A model generated the notes under the pieces. It had not been told where the DNA came from and did not search any database. It saw only the letters and a program-made list of their open reading frames with translations. A program made the position numbers and the translations under genes. DNA of 64,000 nucleotides from positions 2,140,001 through 2,204,000 of the forward strand of contig NZ_CP116413.1 of the NCBI RefSeq assembly GCF_030064675.1. Reading direction: 5' to 3'. The stretch comes from Crossiella sp. CA-258035. GTDB taxonomy: Bacteria; Actinomycetota; Actinomycetes; Mycobacteriales; Pseudonocardiaceae. Positions 32,687 to 42,571 of this stretch are shown piece by piece (position 1 is the stretch's first letter; each line of letters opens with the position of its first letter).

Positions 32687-33724
32687 TCAGCCGGGTTTGC
32701 GCGCCACCACCAGGTCGCGGATGATCGACTGGTCCACCCGGTGCTCGAACTCCCGCCACGGACCGTCATCAAGCGGCTGCAAACCGTTGTCCGCCAGGAT
32801 CTTCACCAGATCGTCGCGACCGGCCACGTGCGTGTTCCAGGAGATGCCGATCGCGCCGCCCGGTCGCAGGATCTGGCTCCAGCCGGGGACCGCGTTGAAC
32901 AGCAGCTCCAACGGGCTGCGGGACAGGTGCTTCTGGGTGGGCCGGGACCCGTGCTGCACGCCGTAGGGCGCGTCGGTGACGATCGCGTCCACGGTCTCCG
33001 CGCGGAAGAACTCCCGGCTGCGCACGGTGTCGGCGTTGACCACCATGAGCTGGTTGACCTCGCCGGCCTTGTACAGCTCCTTGGTCAGCCCCAGCTTCAC
33101 GCTGAGCCGCTTGCCGATCAGCGCCTTGTCCCGGCGGATCGGGGTGACCTCGTGCTGGTGCTTGACCCGGTGGTTCTTCAGCCAGGTGGCCAGGAAGTGC
33201 GCGTAGGCGTCGAAGTCCTTGCCGTCCAGGTCCATGCCGTAGGCGTCGTAGCCGTACATCAGCGCCTGGTTGAGCGTGGTGCCCCGCCCGCACATCGGGT
33301 CGAACACGGCCAGCCGCTTCGCCAGCAGCTCGGTGGGTTCGGCGCGGGCCAGCAGGGTGACGTTGAGCAGCAGCTTGGTGAAGTGCTCGTTGGTCTTGCC
33401 CGAGTACTTCTGGATGGTCAGCAGGTCGCTGCTGAACTTGTCCACAGGGGACACTCGCAGCGGCCGCAGCAGCTCGCCCTCCACCGCGAACAGCGCGTAC
33501 ACCGAGGACAGGTTGGACAGCAACGAGATGTCGTACTCGTCCAGTTCCCCGGCTTCGAACGTGACGTAGGGAACGCCGCCGATATCCGTCTCGGCGACCT
33601 CCCCGACCTCGCTGTGCAACGCGGTCTCGCTGAACACCGCCAGCTCGGTGCGGGTCAGCCGGACGGCCGACTCCCCGTACACCCGGTTGAACGCGGGCAG
33701 AATCAGCAGCGCGTACCTTGCCAT
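32687..33724 (-). CDS. TRM11/THUMP-like SAM-dependent methyltransferase
   Basis: The 345-residue protein ends in a Rossmann methyltransferase domain with motif I as FDPMCGRGTTLNQAL, an acidic SAM-ribose loop (YGMDLDGKDFD) and the catalytic motif IVTDAPYGVQHG, a DAPY variant of the N/D-PPY motif for amino or guanine N2 methylation. This pattern belongs to TRM11-like enzymes that methylate RNA. The N-terminal half (about 1-130) has no THUMP motif that I can recognise. Substrate is likely tRNA or rRNA, but DNA is not excluded. It lies 30 bases after the fumarase gene and is probably cotranscribed with it. Confidence 0.78.
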   Translation of the reverse strand: MARYALLILPAFNRVYGESAVRLTRTELAVFSETALHSEVGEVAETDIGGVPYVTFEAGELDEYDISLLSNLSSVYALFAVEGELLRPLRVSPVDKFSSDLLTIQKYSGKTNEHFTKLLLNVTLLARAEPTELLAKRLAVFDPMCGRGTTLNQALMYGYDAYGMDLDGKDFDAYAHFLATWLKNHRVKHQHEVTPIRRDKALIGKRLSVKLGLTKELYKAGEVNQLMVVNADTVRSREFFRAETVDAIVTDAPYGVQHGSRPTQKHLSRSPLELLFNAVPGWSQILRPGGAIGISWNTHVAGRDDLVKILADNGLQPLDDGPWREFEHRVDQSIIRDLVVARKPG

Positions 33725-33754
33725 GTGCTCACAATCGTTCTGGGGTAAGGAAAA

Positions 33755-35416
33755 TCAGCGGTGGAAGGACACCTGCAGCGTCGGCTGGCTGGTGCCCGCG
33801 AAGAAGTCGTTGCCCTTGTCGTCGACCACCACGAACGCGGGGAAGTCCTCCACCTCGATCTTCCACACCGCCTCCATGCCCAGCTCGGCGTACTCCAGCA
33901 CCTCGACCTTGCGGATGCAGTCCTGGGCCAGCCGCGCCGCCGGGCCGCCGATCGAGCCGAGGTAGAACCCGCCGTGGCTCTGGCAGGCCTCGGTCACCTG
34001 CTTGGACCGGTTTCCCTTGGCCAGCACGACCAGTGAGCCGCCCGCGGCCTGGAACTGCTCGACGTAGGAGTCCATCCGGCCCGCGGTGGTCGGCCCGAAC
34101 GAACCCGAGGCGTAGCCCTCCGGCGTCTTGGCCGGGCCCGCGTAGTAGACGGGGTGGTCGCGCAGGTACTGCGGCATGCCCTCGCCCGCGTCCAGCCGCT
34201 CCTTGATCTTGGCGTGCGCGATGTCGCGGGCCACCACCAGCGGACCGGTCAGCGACACCCTGGTCTTCACCGGCAGCTGCGACAGCGTCTCCCGGATCTC
34301 CGCCATCGGGCGGGTCAGGTCGATCCGCACCACCTCGTCGGAGAGCTCGCCGTCGCCGACCTCGGGCAGGAACCGCGCCGGGTCCCGCTCCAGCTGCTCG
34401 ATGAACACGCCCTCCGGGGTGATCTTCGCCTTGGCCTGCCGGTCCGCCGAGCAGGACACCGCCACACCGACCGGGCAGGAGGCGCCGTGCCGCGGCAGCC
34501 GGATCACCCGCACGTCGTGGCAGAAGTACTTGCCGCCGAACTGCGCGCCGATGCCGAACTGCCGGGTCAGCTCCAGCACCTGCTGTTCCAGGTCGACATC
34601 GCGGAAGGCGTGCCCCAGCGGCGATCCCTCGGTGGGCAGCTCGTCCAGGTAGCGCGCGGAGGCCAGCTTGGCCACCTTCAGGTTCTGCTCCGCGGACAGG
34701 CCGCCGACCACCACCGCCAGGTGGTAGGGCGGGCAGGCCGCGGTGCCCAGGCTGCGCAGCTTCTCGTCCAGGAACTTGGCCAGCCGCGCCGGGTTCAGCA
34801 GCGCCTTGGTCTCCTGGTACAGGAAGGTCTTGTTCGCGCTGCCGCCGCCCTTGGCCATGAACAGGAACTCGTACTTGGGTTCCTGGCCGGGCTTGGTGAA
34901 GACCTCCACCTGCGCGGGCAGGTTGGAGCCGGTGTTCTTCTCGTCCCAGAAGGTCACCGGGGCCATCTGCGAGTAGCGCAGGTTCAGTTCCTGGTAGGCG
35001 TCGAAGATGCCCCTGGACAGCGCCTGCTCGTCCGCGCCGCCGGTGAGCACGGTCTCGGTGCGCTTGCCCATCACGATCGCGGTGCCGGTGTCCTGGCACA
35101 TCGGCAGCACCCCGCCCGCGGCGATGCAGGCGTTGCGCAGCAGGTCCATCGCCACGAACCGGTCGTTGCCGCTGGCCTCCGGGTCGTCGATGATCGCGCG
35201 CAGCTGAGCCAGGTGCGAAGGCCGCAGCAGGTGCTGGATGTCCTTGATCGCCTCCCGGGCGAGCAGGGTCAGCACCTCGGGGTCGACCTCGAGGAAGCGC
35301 CGCCCGGCCGCCTCGACCAGCCGCACGCCCTCGGTGGTGACGAGGCGGTACTCGGTCTGGTCCGGGCCCAGCGGCAGGACGTCGGTGTAGTTGAACGCCG
35401 TGGTGGTGGCAGTCAC
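33755..35416 (-). CDS. fum: Class I (iron-sulfur) fumarate hydratase
   Basis: The 553-residue protein is a FumA/FumB-type fumarase. The cluster cysteines are visible in [10 protein letters not shown] (Cys107), in [10 protein letters not shown] and in [16 protein letters not shown]. The C-terminal domain contains [17 protein letters not shown]. It interconverts fumarate and malate in the citric acid cycle with a [4Fe-4S] cluster. Many actinomycetes carry this oxygen-sensitive enzyme as well as class II FumC. The ATG lies in a clear gap from the divergent aldo/keto reductase gene. Confidence 0.9.
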   Translation of the reverse strand: MTATTTAFNYTDVLPLGPDQTEYRLVTTEGVRLVEAAGRRFLEVDPEVLTLLAREAIKDIQHLLRPSHLAQLRAIIDDPEASGNDRFVAMDLLRNACIAAGGVLPMCQDTGTAIVMGKRTETVLTGGADEQALSRGIFDAYQELNLRYSQMAPVTFWDEKNTGSNLPAQVEVFTKPGQEPKYEFLFMAKGGGSANKTFLYQETKALLNPARLAKFLDEKLRSLGTAACPPYHLAVVVGGLSAEQNLKVAKLASARYLDELPTEGSPLGHAFRDVDLEQQVLELTRQFGIGAQFGGKYFCHDVRVIRLPRHGASCPVGVAVSCSADRQAKAKITPEGVFIEQLERDPARFLPEVGDGELSDEVVRIDLTRPMAEIRETLSQLPVKTRVSLTGPLVVARDIAHAKIKERLDAGEGMPQYLRDHPVYYAGPAKTPEGYASGSFGPTTAGRMDSYVEQFQAAGGSLVVLAKGNRSKQVTEACQSHGGFYLGSIGGPAARLAQDCIRKVEVLEYAELGMEAVWKIEVEDFPAFVVVDDKGNDFFAGTSQPTLQVSFHR

Positions 35417-35584
35417 GCCGGCTCCCTTGCCTGCGGTTCGGGTATCTCATGAAACTACCGCGTGCGCTCGGCCGCCCCGCGCTGACCGGGTGTGATCCAT
35501 GTCCGGATCGTGCAGCGGCGCTGGACCGGGCAGTCCGCTGACGGTGCACCCACGGCCCGGCTGAGCTGGGCAGAGTCTCCGGAC

Positions 35585-36373
35585 ATGACGATCAGTGACT
35601 TCCGGATGGGGTTCGGCGCGATGCGGCTCACCGGCTGGGACCGGCCCGCCGACCCGGCCCAGGCGATCGGGGTGGCCCGCCACGCGGTGGAGCTCGGCGT
35701 GGACTTCATCGACACCGCCGACGCCTACGGACTCGGCGCCAACGAGGAGCTCCTGGCCCAGGCCCTGCACCCCTACCCGGCGCACCTGGTGATCGGCACC
35801 AAGGCAGGCCAATGTCGGCCGGGGCCGGGGGAGTGGGTGCCGCTGGGCCGCCCGGAGTACCTGCGCCAACAGGTGGAGCTGAGCCTGCGGCGGCTGCGGG
35901 TGGAGTGCCTGGACCTGTTCCAGCTGCACCGGATCGACCCGAAGATCCCGGCGCAGGAACAGTTCGGCGTGCTGGCCGACCTGGTGCGCGAGGGCAAGGC
36001 GGCCAGGGTCGGGCTGTCCGAGGTGAGCGTCGAGCAGCTGGCGCTGGCCCGTGAACAGGTGGAGATCGCCAGCGTGCAGAACCGGTACAACCTGGCCGAC
36101 CGGCGGCACGAGGACGTGCTGGCCTGCTGCGAGGCGGCGGGGATCGCGTTCGTGCCCTGGCTGCCGGTGGCCAACGGCGCGCTGCCCCAGCCGGTGACCG
36201 AGGTGGCGCGGGAGCTCGGCGCGACACCGGCGCAGGTGGCGCTGGCCTGGCTGCTGCACCGCTCGCCGGTGGTCGTGCCGATCCCCGGCACCAGCTCGCG
36301 GGCGCACCTGGCGGAGAACGTGGCCGCGCGGGAGATCACGCTGACCGCGGCGCAGCTGGCCAGACTCGGGTGA
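35585..36373 (+). CDS. Aldo/keto reductase
   Basis: The 262-residue protein shows the AKR tetrad region: Asp and Tyr in VDFIDTADAYGLGANEELL, Lys in LVIGTKAG and His in LFQLHRIDP. NADPH-loop residues are near the end (VPIPGTSSRAHLAEN). The length is at the short end for the family. It begins about 170 bases from the divergent fumarase start and its stop abuts the convergent LysR gene. The physiological carbonyl substrate is unknown. Confidence 0.86.
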   Translation: MTISDFRMGFGAMRLTGWDRPADPAQAIGVARHAVELGVDFIDTADAYGLGANEELLAQALHPYPAHLVIGTKAGQCRPGPGEWVPLGRPEYLRQQVELSLRRLRVECLDLFQLHRIDPKIPAQEQFGVLADLVREGKAARVGLSEVSVEQLALAREQVEIASVQNRYNLADRRHEDVLACCEAAGIAFVPWLPVANGALPQPVTEVARELGATPAQVALAWLLHRSPVVVPIPGTSSRAHLAENVAAREITLTAAQLARLG

Positions 36374-37261
36374 TCAACCAGCCAGCTCCAGCGCCGCCAG
36401 GTCGACGGCTTCCAGCACCGCCCTGATCGCCGGTCGCCGCGCCGACTCCGGCCGCCACACCGCGTACACGTGCCGGTGCGGCGCGGGATCCAGCTCGACC
36501 ACCCGCACGCCCGGCGGCAGCTCGCCCCGGCCCAGCCTCGGCATCATCGCCACCCCCAGCCCGCGCGCCACCAGCGCCAGCTGGGTGTGGTGCTCGCCCG
36601 CGGTGTGCAGCACGTCCGCGCCGCCGGTGATCCGGTGCAGCCAGGCGTGGCACCCGGTCCCGTCCGGCCAGCTGACCCAGCCCTCCCCGGCCAGCTCGGC
36701 AAGGGACACGGTGCCGGTCAGCCTGTGCCCCACTGGCACAGCGAGGTCGACCACGTCGTCCAGCAGCGGCGCGCGGTCCAGGCCGGTCGGCAGGTCCAGG
36801 GGTTCGTCCGGCCAGTCCTGCAGGATCGCCAGGTCCAGCTCGGCGCGGGCGACCAGCGGCAGGCACTCGTGCGGTTCCAGCTCGCCGAGCCGGACCCGCA
36901 GCTCGGGGTGGCGGGCGCGGAGCAGGGCCAGCGCGGGCGGCAGCAGGGCGCGGGCCGCGGTGGAGAAGGCCGCCACCGACACCCCGCCCAGCACCGCCCC
37001 GGCGTGGTCCTCCACCGCGGCCTCCGCCTCGGCGACCGCGGCCAGGATGCGTTCGGCGTGCTCGACCAGCACCAGCGCGGCCTCGGTCAGCCGCACCCCG
37101 CGCCCGGTGCGCTCCAGCAGCGGCCGCCCCAGCTCGCGCTCCAGCCTGGCCAGCCGCTGGGACACCGCCGAGGTGGTCAGGTGCAGCACCCGCGCGGCCG
37201 CCCGCACCGAACCCTGGGCGTGCACCGCGTGCAGGGCTTGCAGCTGGGGCAGGTCGAGCAC
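36374..37261 (-). CDS. LysR family transcriptional regulator
   Basis: The 295-residue protein has the LysR helix-turn-helix (LDLPQLQALHAVHAQGSVRAAARVLHLTTSAVSQRLARLE, residues 2-41) and a periplasmic-binding-protein-like effector domain (LRVRLGELEPHECLPLV, GLGVAMMPRLGRGELPPGVRVVEL). It is divergent from the tyrosine phosphatase gene, 52 bases away, and may control it. An ArgP/GltC-like role cannot be settled. Confidence 0.86.
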   Translation of the reverse strand: MLDLPQLQALHAVHAQGSVRAAARVLHLTTSAVSQRLARLERELGRPLLERTGRGVRLTEAALVLVEHAERILAAVAEAEAAVEDHAGAVLGGVSVAAFSTAARALLPPALALLRARHPELRVRLGELEPHECLPLVARAELDLAILQDWPDEPLDLPTGLDRAPLLDDVVDLAVPVGHRLTGTVSLAELAGEGWVSWPDGTGCHAWLHRITGGADVLHTAGEHHTQLALVARGLGVAMMPRLGRGELPPGVRVVELDPAPHRHVYAVWRPESARRPAIRAVLEAVDLAALELAG

Positions 37262-37313
37262 CGCTGATCTCCCGCGTAGGTTTGGGTGTCAACTCAACTT
37301 AGTCGAGGGGGAC

Positions 37314-38027
37314 ATGATGACGACCGGCTTGGCCAACGGCAGGGACCTGGGCGGACTGCCCACCGAGGACGGCAGGCAGACCCGCCCCGGCGTGCTGCTG
37401 CGCAGCGAGGCGCCGATGGCCGGCGACCCGGTGCCGGAGCTGGCCGGCTGGCCGCCCGCGGTCGTGCTCGACCTGCGCGGCGCCAAGGAGGGCAACCCGG
37501 AGCACCCGCTGCTGCTCGACGGCGCGCAGGTGCACCGCATTCCGATGCTGGACCTGGTGATGGCCGCCGCGGCCACCGATCCCGCCGCGCTGGACCTGGG
37601 CAAGCTCTACCTCCAGCTGCTGGAGGAGTCCGCGGCCGGGCTGGTCGAGGTGGTCCGGCTGGCCGGGTCGGCGCCGGGCGCGGTGCTGGTGCACTGCTCG
37701 GTCGGCAAGGACCGCACCGGGGTGTCGGTCGCGCTGCTGCTGCGGGTGGCCGGGGTGCCGAGGGAGGTCGTGGTCGCCGACTACGTGCGCACCGAGGCCA
37801 ACATGAGCGGGGTGATCCGCCGGGTCGCGCTCAGCCTCGGCCGTCCCGAGCCCACCGAGGAGCAGCTGGCCGCGATGAAGCACCTGCTGGCCGCCCCCGC
37901 CCCGGCGATCGAGGGCGTGCTGGACGTGCTGGACAACCACGAAGGCGGCCCCCGCGGCTGGCTGCTCGCCCACGGCGCCACCGAGCAGGAGATCAACCGC
38001 TGGATCACCCGCATCCTGGCGGACTGA
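37314..38027 (+). CDS. Tyrosine-protein phosphatase (PtpB/DUF tyrosine phosphatase 3 type)
   Basis: The 237-residue protein opens with NGRDLGGLPTEDGRQTRPGVLLRSE, the start typical of MptpB-like phosphatases, and has the P-loop VHCSVGKDRTG with catalytic Cys and Arg around residues 126-133. It could dephosphorylate phosphotyrosine, phosphoserine or phosphoinositides. GAGGGG precedes tandem ATG codons at 37314 and 37317. A short pair of the 22-bp repeats begins six bases after its stop. Confidence 0.84.
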   Translation: MMTTGLANGRDLGGLPTEDGRQTRPGVLLRSEAPMAGDPVPELAGWPPAVVLDLRGAKEGNPEHPLLLDGAQVHRIPMLDLVMAAAATDPAALDLGKLYLQLLEESAAGLVEVVRLAGSAPGAVLVHCSVGKDRTGVSVALLLRVAGVPREVVVADYVRTEANMSGVIRRVALSLGRPEPTEEQLAAMKHLLAAPAPAIEGVLDVLDNHEGGPRGWLLAHGATEQEINRWITRILAD

Positions 38028-38033
38028 CCCGGC

Positions 38034-38077
38034 GTGTTGGCCGAACTCGTACGGGGTCTTGGCCGATCCGGGACGTC
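38034..38077 (+). repeat. Two tandem 22-bp GTGTTGGCCG-family repeats (locus B)
   Basis: The unit GTGTTGGCCGAACTCGTAC (plus three bases) at 38034-38055 is followed by the variant GTCTTGGCCGATCCGGGAC at 38056-38077. Both belong to the same family as the arrays at 31229 and 59920. They lie directly after a gene's stop codon, as at the other loci. Confidence 0.78.
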
Positions 38078-38268
38078 GGCCGGCTGACCGGCCCCGGACA
38101 TGTCGGAAGGCCGGACCCGCCCCCGACGGGTCCGACCTCCCGGGGTGTGCAGTCCGGCCGCAGTGGTACGTCCGGGCTGCGCAGTCTGTGTTGGTTCTTG
38201 AGAACCGTGCCGTGAGGCAGGTCACAAGTCAACGCGGCTATCTGGGTGAGACGGGGGACTACTCAGCG
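38078..38268. other. Hairpin-rich gap between phosphatase and sigma factor genes
   Basis: GGCCGG-CTGA-CCGGCC forms a tight hairpin at 38078-38093. CGGACCCG pairs with CGGGTCCG a few bases further on. The 14-base near-perfect palindrome GGTTCTTGAGAACC lies at 38193-38206. The hairpins probably terminate the two convergent transcripts. The isolated palindrome looks like a protein-binding site but has no obvious gene to control. No reading frame is evident. Confidence 0.45.
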
Positions 38269-39255
38269 TCAGCTGGCGTAGGCGCGCAGGCGTTCGGCGC
38301 GGTCACCCTGACGGAGCTTGGACATGACCTCCCGCTCGATCTGGCGCACCCGCTCCCGCGAGAGGCCGAACCGGCGGCCGATCTGGTCCAGCGTCCTGGG
38401 CTGGCCGTCGTCCAGGCCGTAGCGCAGGCGGATCACGTGCTGCTCCCGGTCGTCCAGGGTGGCCAGCACCCGGCGCAGGTCGTCCTGGAGCAGGCCCGAG
38501 ATGACCGCGCTCTCGGCGTCGGTGGCCTCGGAGTCCTCGATGAAGTCGCCCAGCGGGGCGTCTTCCTCGGCGCCCACCGGCATGTCCAGGCTCACCGGGT
38601 CCCGCGCGTGGTCGAGCAGGTCGGCGATCTTGTCAGCGGGCAGGCCGGACTCGGCGGCCAGTTCCTCGTGCGTGGCCTCGCGGCCCAGCTGCTGGTGCAG
38701 GTCGCGCTTGATCCGGGCCAGCTTGTTCACCTGTTCCACCAGGTGCACGGGCAGCCGGATGGTGCGGCCCTGGTCGGCCATGCCGCGGGTGATCGCCTGG
38801 CGGATCCACCAGGTCGCGTAGGTGGAGAACTTGAAGCCCTTGCTGTAGTCGAACTTCTCCACCGCGCGGATCAGGCCCAGGTTGCCTTCCTGGATCAGGT
38901 CCAGCAGCGGCATGCCGCGGCCGGTGTAGCGCTTGGCGAGGCTGACCACCAGGCGGAGGTTCGCCTCCAGCAGGTGGTTCTTCGCGGTGTGCCCGTCCCG
39001 GACCAGCGTCCGCAGGTCCGCGCGGCGCTGCGGGGACAGTGACCTGTCCTCATCCAGCATGTGCCGCGCGAATACACCTGCCTCGATCCGCTTGGCGAGA
39101 TCGACCTCCTGCGCCGCGGTCAACAGCGCGGTGCGGCCGATTCCGTTCAGGTAGACTCGAACCAAGTCAGCCGCGGGGCTCTGCGCGTCGAGGTCGTGCG
39201 CCTCGAGAACAACCTCCTGCGGCTCCTGCTCAGTAAGCTTCAGTGGGACGGTCAT
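38269..39255 (-). CDS. sigB: Group 2 RNA polymerase sigma factor, SigB-like
   Basis: From the ATG at 39255 (GGAGGG upstream) the protein has 328 residues. Regions 1.2 to 4.2 are intact: [86 protein letters not shown] (regions 2.1-2.4), and the C-terminal helix-turn-helix [20 protein letters not shown]. It lacks the long region 1.1 of the primary HrdB factor, as expected of SigB/HrdD-type factors used in stress or stationary phase. A probable ECF-type promoter drives it. The gene is preceded by dtd and the methyltransferase gene on the same strand. Confidence 0.88.
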   Translation of the reverse strand: MTVPLKLTEQEPQEVVLEAHDLDAQSPAADLVRVYLNGIGRTALLTAAQEVDLAKRIEAGVFARHMLDEDRSLSPQRRADLRTLVRDGHTAKNHLLEANLRLVVSLAKRYTGRGMPLLDLIQEGNLGLIRAVEKFDYSKGFKFSTYATWWIRQAITRGMADQGRTIRLPVHLVEQVNKLARIKRDLHQQLGREATHEELAAESGLPADKIADLLDHARDPVSLDMPVGAEEDAPLGDFIEDSEATDAESAVISGLLQDDLRRVLATLDDREQHVIRLRYGLDDGQPRTLDQIGRRFGLSRERVRQIEREVMSKLRQGDRAERLRAYAS

Positions 39256-39399
39256 CGGAGCTCCCTCCCTGGTCGCGGGCAAACAGGCGTCATGCGGGCA
39301 TGCGTCACCAAGCCGACGCCCCGTTGCGCGGCGGCCCCTTCAGTGCGGGGTTCCGTCCCTGTTCGGATTCCCCGTCCTGTCCTGGCTGGACACTTGGAT

Positions 39400-39425
39400 A
39401 ACGAAGCCGATCGCGGTTTCGTTCC
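39400..39425 (-). promoter_or_regulatory. ECF-sigma (SigR/SigH/SigE-type) promoter of the sigB gene
   Basis: On the minus strand GGAAC (39421-39425) is followed after 17 bases by CGTT (39400-39403), which is equally GGAAC-N18-GTT. This matches the consensus of the oxidative and envelope stress ECF factors. It lies about 145 bases upstream of the sigma factor ATG. In mycobacteria sigB is known to be transcribed from SigE/SigH promoters, which supports this reading. Confidence 0.6.
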
Positions 39426-39461
39426 CGGTACCCACTCTCTATTTGCAAGACGTCAGGCGCT

Positions 39462-39483
39462 CCTGCGGGGTTGCTTCCGCAGG
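39462..39483 (-). terminator. Short stem-loop after dtd
   Basis: CCTGCGG (39462-39468) and CCGCAGG (39477-39483) form a 7-bp stem with an eight-base loop, about 35 bases past the dtd stop on the minus strand. There is no following T-run, so termination would be weak or rho-dependent. Confidence 0.35.
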
Positions 39484-39517
39484 CTGAGGATTCGCTGAGA
39501 AGGCGTAAAGAGAACCC

Positions 39518-39943
39518 TTAAAGATCGACCAGCACGGTGAATGGCCCGTCGTTCACGCTTTCCACCGCCATGGCCGCCCGGAACCGCCCGGTCTCCACCC
39601 GCGCACCCCGGTTGCGCAGGGCTTCTACCACCGCGGCCACCAACGGTTCGGCGGCTTCCGGCCGGGCCGCCCCGGTCCACGAGGGCCGCCTGCCCTTGCG
39701 GGTCTGGCCGTAGAGCGTGAACTGGCTCACTACGAGCAGCGGAGCCCCGGTTTCGGCACAGGACTGCTCGTCCCGCAGCACGCGCAACTCGTGCAGCTTG
39801 CGGGCCATGGTGGCCGCGGTCGCCTCGGTGTCGGTGTGCGTGACGCCGAGCAGGACCAGCAGGCCCGGCTCGTCGATCGCGCCCACCACCTCGCCGTCCA
39901 CGGTCACGCTGGCCCGGCTCACCCGGGAGACGACCGCCCTCAC
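39518..39943 (-). CDS. dtd: D-aminoacyl-tRNA deacylase
   Basis: The 141-residue protein starts [16 protein letters not shown] and contains the two Dtd active-site motifs, VSQFTLYG and NDGPFT (the cross-subunit Gly-cisPro). Dtd homodimers hydrolyse D-amino acids, and mischarged glycine, from tRNA. The GTG start overlaps the stop of the upstream methyltransferase gene as GTGA, so the two are translationally coupled. Proofreading in the cytoplasm is the expected role. Confidence 0.9.
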   Translation of the reverse strand: MRAVVSRVSRASVTVDGEVVGAIDEPGLLVLLGVTHTDTEATAATMARKLHELRVLRDEQSCAETGAPLLVVSQFTLYGQTRKGRRPSWTGAARPEAAEPLVAAVVEALRNRGARVETGRFRAAMAVESVNDGPFTVLVDL

Positions 39944-41448
39944 GTGACCACCCAGTCGGCGGGCACCAGCATCCCGTGCCGGATCAGGTTGCGCACCGCG
40001 GGCAGCGCGCCCATGGCCAGCACCTCCGGCGGCAGGTCGTGCGCGGCGGCCAGCAGGCCGAGCAGGTCGGCCAGGTCCAGATGGCCCCGGCAACCGGCCA
40101 GCAGCGCGGCGGCCAGGTCGTCCAGGTCGTGCTGCCAGCCCGGCCCGTCCTGCCGGTGCAGGCGGCGCACCACCGAGGTCCAGCCGTCCTCGGCCGGGCT
40201 GGACACCTCTTCCAGCAGCACCGCGGCCGGCACGGTGAGCCGGGCGGCGAGCAGGTCCTCGTCCGCGCTGTGCTGACGAAGCCAGGCCACCCGGTCCAGC
40301 CAGCCAGCGGTCTCCGGGCCCAGCGGGTCGTCGTAGGCCTGGCGCAGGTCCTCGCAGACGATGTCGGCGGGCCCGGACTGGGTGTGCCGCAAGGTCACGA
40401 AGCCGAACCCGATGCCCTCGACCTGGTTCTCGGCGAACCAGTCCAGCCAGCGCCCCGCCTGCTCCCGGCCCTCCGGCGAACGCGGGTCCACCCCGGCGTC
40501 GCGCAGCCAGGTGCCGACGTAGAGCGCCGGATCAGCCACATCGCGCTGCACAACCCAGGCGTCCAGCCCGGTCTCGGGCAGCCAGGAGGCGACCCGCTCG
40601 GCCCAGTCCTGGCCCTTGACGTGCAGCCAGGAGGCGAGCAGCTGCCCGACCCCGCCGTCGGCCAGATGCGCGGGCAGCTGCCGGATGACCAGCTCGCTGG
40701 CCGAGTCCCCGGACAGCCCGGAGTCGCGGTAGACGTAGTCCACCCTTGGCGGCCCGACCACGAACGGCGGGTTGCACACCACCTGCTGGAACCGCCTGCC
40801 TGCCACCGGCGCGAACCACTCGCCGCGGGCCAGCTCCACGTCCAGCTGGTTGAGCCGGAAGGTGGCCGAGGCCAGCGCGAGCGCCCGGCCGGAGAGGTCG
40901 GTGGCGGTGACGTGCTCGGCGTGCCTGCTCGCGTGCAGCGACTGCACCCCGCAGCCGGTGCCCAGGTCGAGCAGGGTGCCGACCGGACGGCGCGCGGTGG
41001 CCCTGGCCAGGCTGATCGAGGCGTGCCCGACGCCGAGCACGTGGTCGGTCGGCACCGGGCCGCCGAGGGCCTCGGAGTCCAGGTCGGAGATCACCCACCA
41101 GGAGCCCTGGTCGTCGCCGTAGGGCCGGACGTCCAGCGCGGCCCGCACCTGTTCGCCGTCGGCGCGCAGCAGTCCGGCGGTGATCGCCTCGGCCACCGGC
41201 AGCGGCCGCAGTGCCGCCGCGGCCTCGCTCTCCCGCACCGGCTCGTTCAGCAGGAACAGCCGGACCAGCGCGCCCAGCGCGCCGCCGTCGGCGCAGGCGC
41301 GGGCGGCCGGTTCCAGCTCACCGCGGCCCAGCGCGGCGTGCGCGGCCGGGCCGAGCAGCTCGAGCACGCCGTCCGCGTGGTAGTCCGCGGACAGGAAGGC
41401 CGTCCGCAGCCGGTCGCATACCTGGTCATCGATCCCAATGCCGAACAC
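39940..41448 (-). CDS. Large SAM-dependent methyltransferase (RsmC/HemK-like) with actinobacterial flanking domains
   Basis: I place the start at the GTG at 41448, seven bases after GAGGA, giving 502 residues; upstream GTG codons approach the divergent gene. Residues about 30-140 form a helical N-terminal domain. The central Rossmann domain has [29 protein letters not shown] and the catalytic [12 protein letters not shown] motif of N5-glutamine or guanine-N2/adenine methyltransferases. The C-terminal 180 residues are a helical domain typical of the actinobacterial DUF7059/DUF7782 type. RNA or release-factor methylation is plausible. Coupling to dtd points to translation. Confidence 0.75.
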   Translation of the reverse strand: MFGIGIDDQVCDRLRTAFLSADYHADGVLELLGPAAHAALGRGELEPAARACADGGALGALVRLFLLNEPVRESEAAAALRPLPVAEAITAGLLRADGEQVRAALDVRPYGDDQGSWWVISDLDSEALGGPVPTDHVLGVGHASISLARATARRPVGTLLDLGTGCGVQSLHASRHAEHVTATDLSGRALALASATFRLNQLDVELARGEWFAPVAGRRFQQVVCNPPFVVGPPRVDYVYRDSGLSGDSASELVIRQLPAHLADGGVGQLLASWLHVKGQDWAERVASWLPETGLDAWVVQRDVADPALYVGTWLRDAGVDPRSPEGREQAGRWLDWFAENQVEGIGFGFVTLRHTQSGPADIVCEDLRQAYDDPLGPETAGWLDRVAWLRQHSADEDLLAARLTVPAAVLLEEVSSPAEDGWTSVVRRLHRQDGPGWQHDLDDLAAALLAGCRGHLDLADLLGLLAAAHDLPPEVLAMGALPAVRNLIRHGMLVPADWVVT

Positions 41449-41527
41449 GCGAAGATCCTCACACGTTTCGCCGATCCCCACTTCTCCGCCCGTCCGCCTA
41501 GGTTGAAACGCAGGAGGGGGTGATCCC

Positions 41528-42571
41528 ATGTCCGTGGCGCACGCGCACCGCGAGCTGGACGGCCTGCGCTGGGCCGGGCTGAGCGGGCCCCGCCTCGAGG
41601 TCTTCCGCGCGCTCGGCGAGGAGTACCGCGCCGAGATCGCCGAGGCGGTGCACTCGCTGCCGGAGTGGCCCGCGCTGGACCGCTACGCCCGCACCGACAC
41701 CGGCCTGGTCCGGCTGTCCAGGCTCAGCGCGCTGACCAGGGTGAACCACGCTCAGGAATATGCCGAGCTCGCGGCGATGGCCCAGGGCGCGAACCAGTCC
41801 GAGCGAACCCTGCTGCTGGTCAACCTGCGCGGCGACCTGCCCGCGCAGGCCAGCAGCGCGGGCTGTTCGGACCTGGCCTGGCCGGGCCGGGTGTTCGCGC
41901 ACAACGAGGACGGCGGCGCCGAGCTGGCCGGCCGTCTGCTGCTGGTCACCCTGGACTGCGCGGGCGAGGTCCCGGTCACCGCGCTCTGGTACCCGGGCAT
42001 GCTGCCCAGCAACGCCTTCACCCTGACCGGCCACGGCCTGGTCTTCGGCCTGGACCACCTGCCGGTGACCGAACCGGCCATCGCACCGGGCAGGCACTTC
42101 GTGGCCCGCGCGGTGCACCGGGCCCGGGACCTGGACGAGGCCGTCCGGCTGCTGACCGAGCTGCCTTCCGCCGGCGGGTTCGCCTACAACCTGGCCGAGC
42201 TGCGCACCGGCCGGGTCGCGCACGTGGAGGCCGCGGCCGGGTCGAGCGCGGTCGAGGAAGCGGGGGAGGGCCCGTTCTGGCACACCAACCACCTGCGCCA
42301 CCTGGACCTGCCCGAGCTGGTCACCCGGTCCAGCCGGGAGCGGGCGAAGGTCCTCGACGCCCTGGAACCGCCCGCCGAGCCGGATGTGGAGTGGTTCCTG
42401 GACGTGCTGACCAGCCCGCACCCGCGCGGCGTCTGCCGTCAGCCGGCCGAAGGCGACACGGCCACCCTGGCCACCTGCGTGGTGGACCTGGCCGCGGCGG
42501 AGCTGACCGTGGTGCCCAGCAGCGGAAAGCGCTTCACCTGTTCGGTGGCCGCCGCGCTGGCCGGACCGTGA
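41528..42571 (+). CDS. C45-type N-terminal nucleophile hydrolase (acyl-CoA:6-aminopenicillanate acyltransferase family)
   Basis: The 347-residue protein has the family's autoprocessing site AGCSDLAWPGRVFAHNEDGG, in which Cys113 would become the N-terminal nucleophile after cleavage behind Gly112. TALWYPGMLPSNAFTLTGHGL and RAVHRARDLDEAVRLLTE are also family-like. Relatives hydrolyse or transfer amide bonds of penicillins, N-acyl amino acids and peptides; the substrate here is unknown. GGAGGGGG precedes the ATG. It is divergent from the methyltransferase gene and convergent with the PucR unit. Confidence 0.8.
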   Translation: MSVAHAHRELDGLRWAGLSGPRLEVFRALGEEYRAEIAEAVHSLPEWPALDRYARTDTGLVRLSRLSALTRVNHAQEYAELAAMAQGANQSERTLLLVNLRGDLPAQASSAGCSDLAWPGRVFAHNEDGGAELAGRLLLVTLDCAGEVPVTALWYPGMLPSNAFTLTGHGLVFGLDHLPVTEPAIAPGRHFVARAVHRARDLDEAVRLLTELPSAGGFAYNLAELRTGRVAHVEAAAGSSAVEEAGEGPFWHTNHLRHLDLPELVTRSSRERAKVLDALEPPAEPDVEWFLDVLTSPHPRGVCRQPAEGDTATLATCVVDLAAAELTVVPSSGKRFTCSVAAALAGP

